A stretch of DNA of 64,000 nt from Chloroflexota bacterium. Its GTDB lineage: Bacteria; Chloroflexota; Anaerolineae; Aggregatilineales; J027. The translations under genes were made by a program, and so were the position numbers. The notes under the pieces are model-generated. The model did no database searches. It was not told the origin of the DNA and worked only from the letters and a program-made list of their open reading frames with translations. This document shows positions 63,873-64,000 of the stretch, piece by piece. Position 1 is the stretch's first letter; every line of letters begins with the position of its first letter. Location of the stretch: contig JABFGB010000029.1 in NCBI GenBank assembly GCA_013112715.1, forward strand, positions 16,986-80,985, written 5' to 3'.

Positions 63873-64000
63873 CTATTCAATAATTTCGGTGATGACACCG
63901 GCACCGACGGTGAGGCCACCTTCACGGATGGCGAACTTGGAGCCTTGTTCAAGGGCAATCGGCTTTTCCAACTTGACAATCAGGTTGACATTGTCACCGG
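63873..64000 (-). CDS. tuf: Elongation factor Tu, C-terminal end (cut by window)
   Basis: The last 41 codons plus stop read through to the window edge, ending in [18 protein letters not shown], the conserved C-terminus of EF-Tu domain 3. EF-Tu delivers aminoacyl-tRNA to the ribosome. The 5' part is outside the window. Confidence 0.95.
   Translation of the reverse strand, partial: GDNVNLIVKLEKPIALEQGSKFAIREGGLTVGAGVITEIIE

Overview
The window looks like a chromosome segment from a Chloroflexota bacterium, probably Anaerolineae-like. This is inferred from gene content and style, not from a marker-gene tree. The signs are ferredoxin-linked oxoacid metabolism beside a citrate synthase, many FtsX-type and sugar ABC permeases, Thr/Pro-rich secreted linkers, TPR and beta-propeller membrane proteins, GAF/PAS cyclases and frequent GTG starts. 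Base composition is near half GC throughout, except for one AT-rich lipoprotein gene. No insertion sequence, prophage, integrase or CRISPR array was seen.

Layout. 0.1-2.4 kb: an M20 amidohydrolase and a family 2 glycosyltransferase. 2.5-12.8 kb: central carbon and redox genes, namely pyruvate:ferredoxin oxidoreductase (nifJ) with a DHOD-like partner, a sugar transferase, a four-subunit 2-oxoacid:ferredoxin oxidoreductase operon, and dihydrolipoyl dehydrogenase. 12.9-20.4 kb: PRPP synthetase, an FtsX-type permease, DinB, a PfkB kinase, RNase J and tRNA-Cys. 20.4-25.4 kb: a branched-chain amino-acid ABC transporter with a clear promoter and a hairpin after the binding-protein gene. 25.4-31.0 kb: ABC-F ATPase, lipoprotein, FHA/winged-helix protein, TIGR01777 epimerase-like protein and citrate synthase. 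31.3-40.3 kb: an operon of two very large FtsX-type permeases and two ATPases. 40.5-46.1 kb: an orphan CpaF ATPase and a MalF/MalG-like pair with large insertions. 46.2-47.4 kb: rpsT and a SpoU methyltransferase. 47.4-54.9 kb: a six-gene signalling operon. 55.0-60.8 kb: two membrane metalloprotease-like proteins, a 2Fe-2S ferredoxin, a LysM/lamin-tail protein, CheR-TPR and an alpha/beta hydrolase. 60.9-64.0 kb: the tuf-trnW-trnW-secE-nusG-rplK-rplA block.

The main discovery candidate is the operon at 54934-47439 (minus strand). It encodes four proteins sharing one TPR-like module: one tail-anchored, two with a single membrane span and an external PD40 propeller, and one soluble. They are followed by two tandem GAF-PAS class III nucleotide cyclases. 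The cyclase active sites are degenerate in complementary ways. The downstream protein keeps both metal aspartates but has lost the transition-state Asn and Arg; the upstream protein keeps Asn and Arg but has lost the metal aspartates. In class III enzymes these residues meet across the dimer interface, so the pair is predicted to be an obligate heterodimer with one working site, like the C1/C2 halves of animal adenylyl cyclase. The propeller proteins in the same operon would be its likely sensory inputs.
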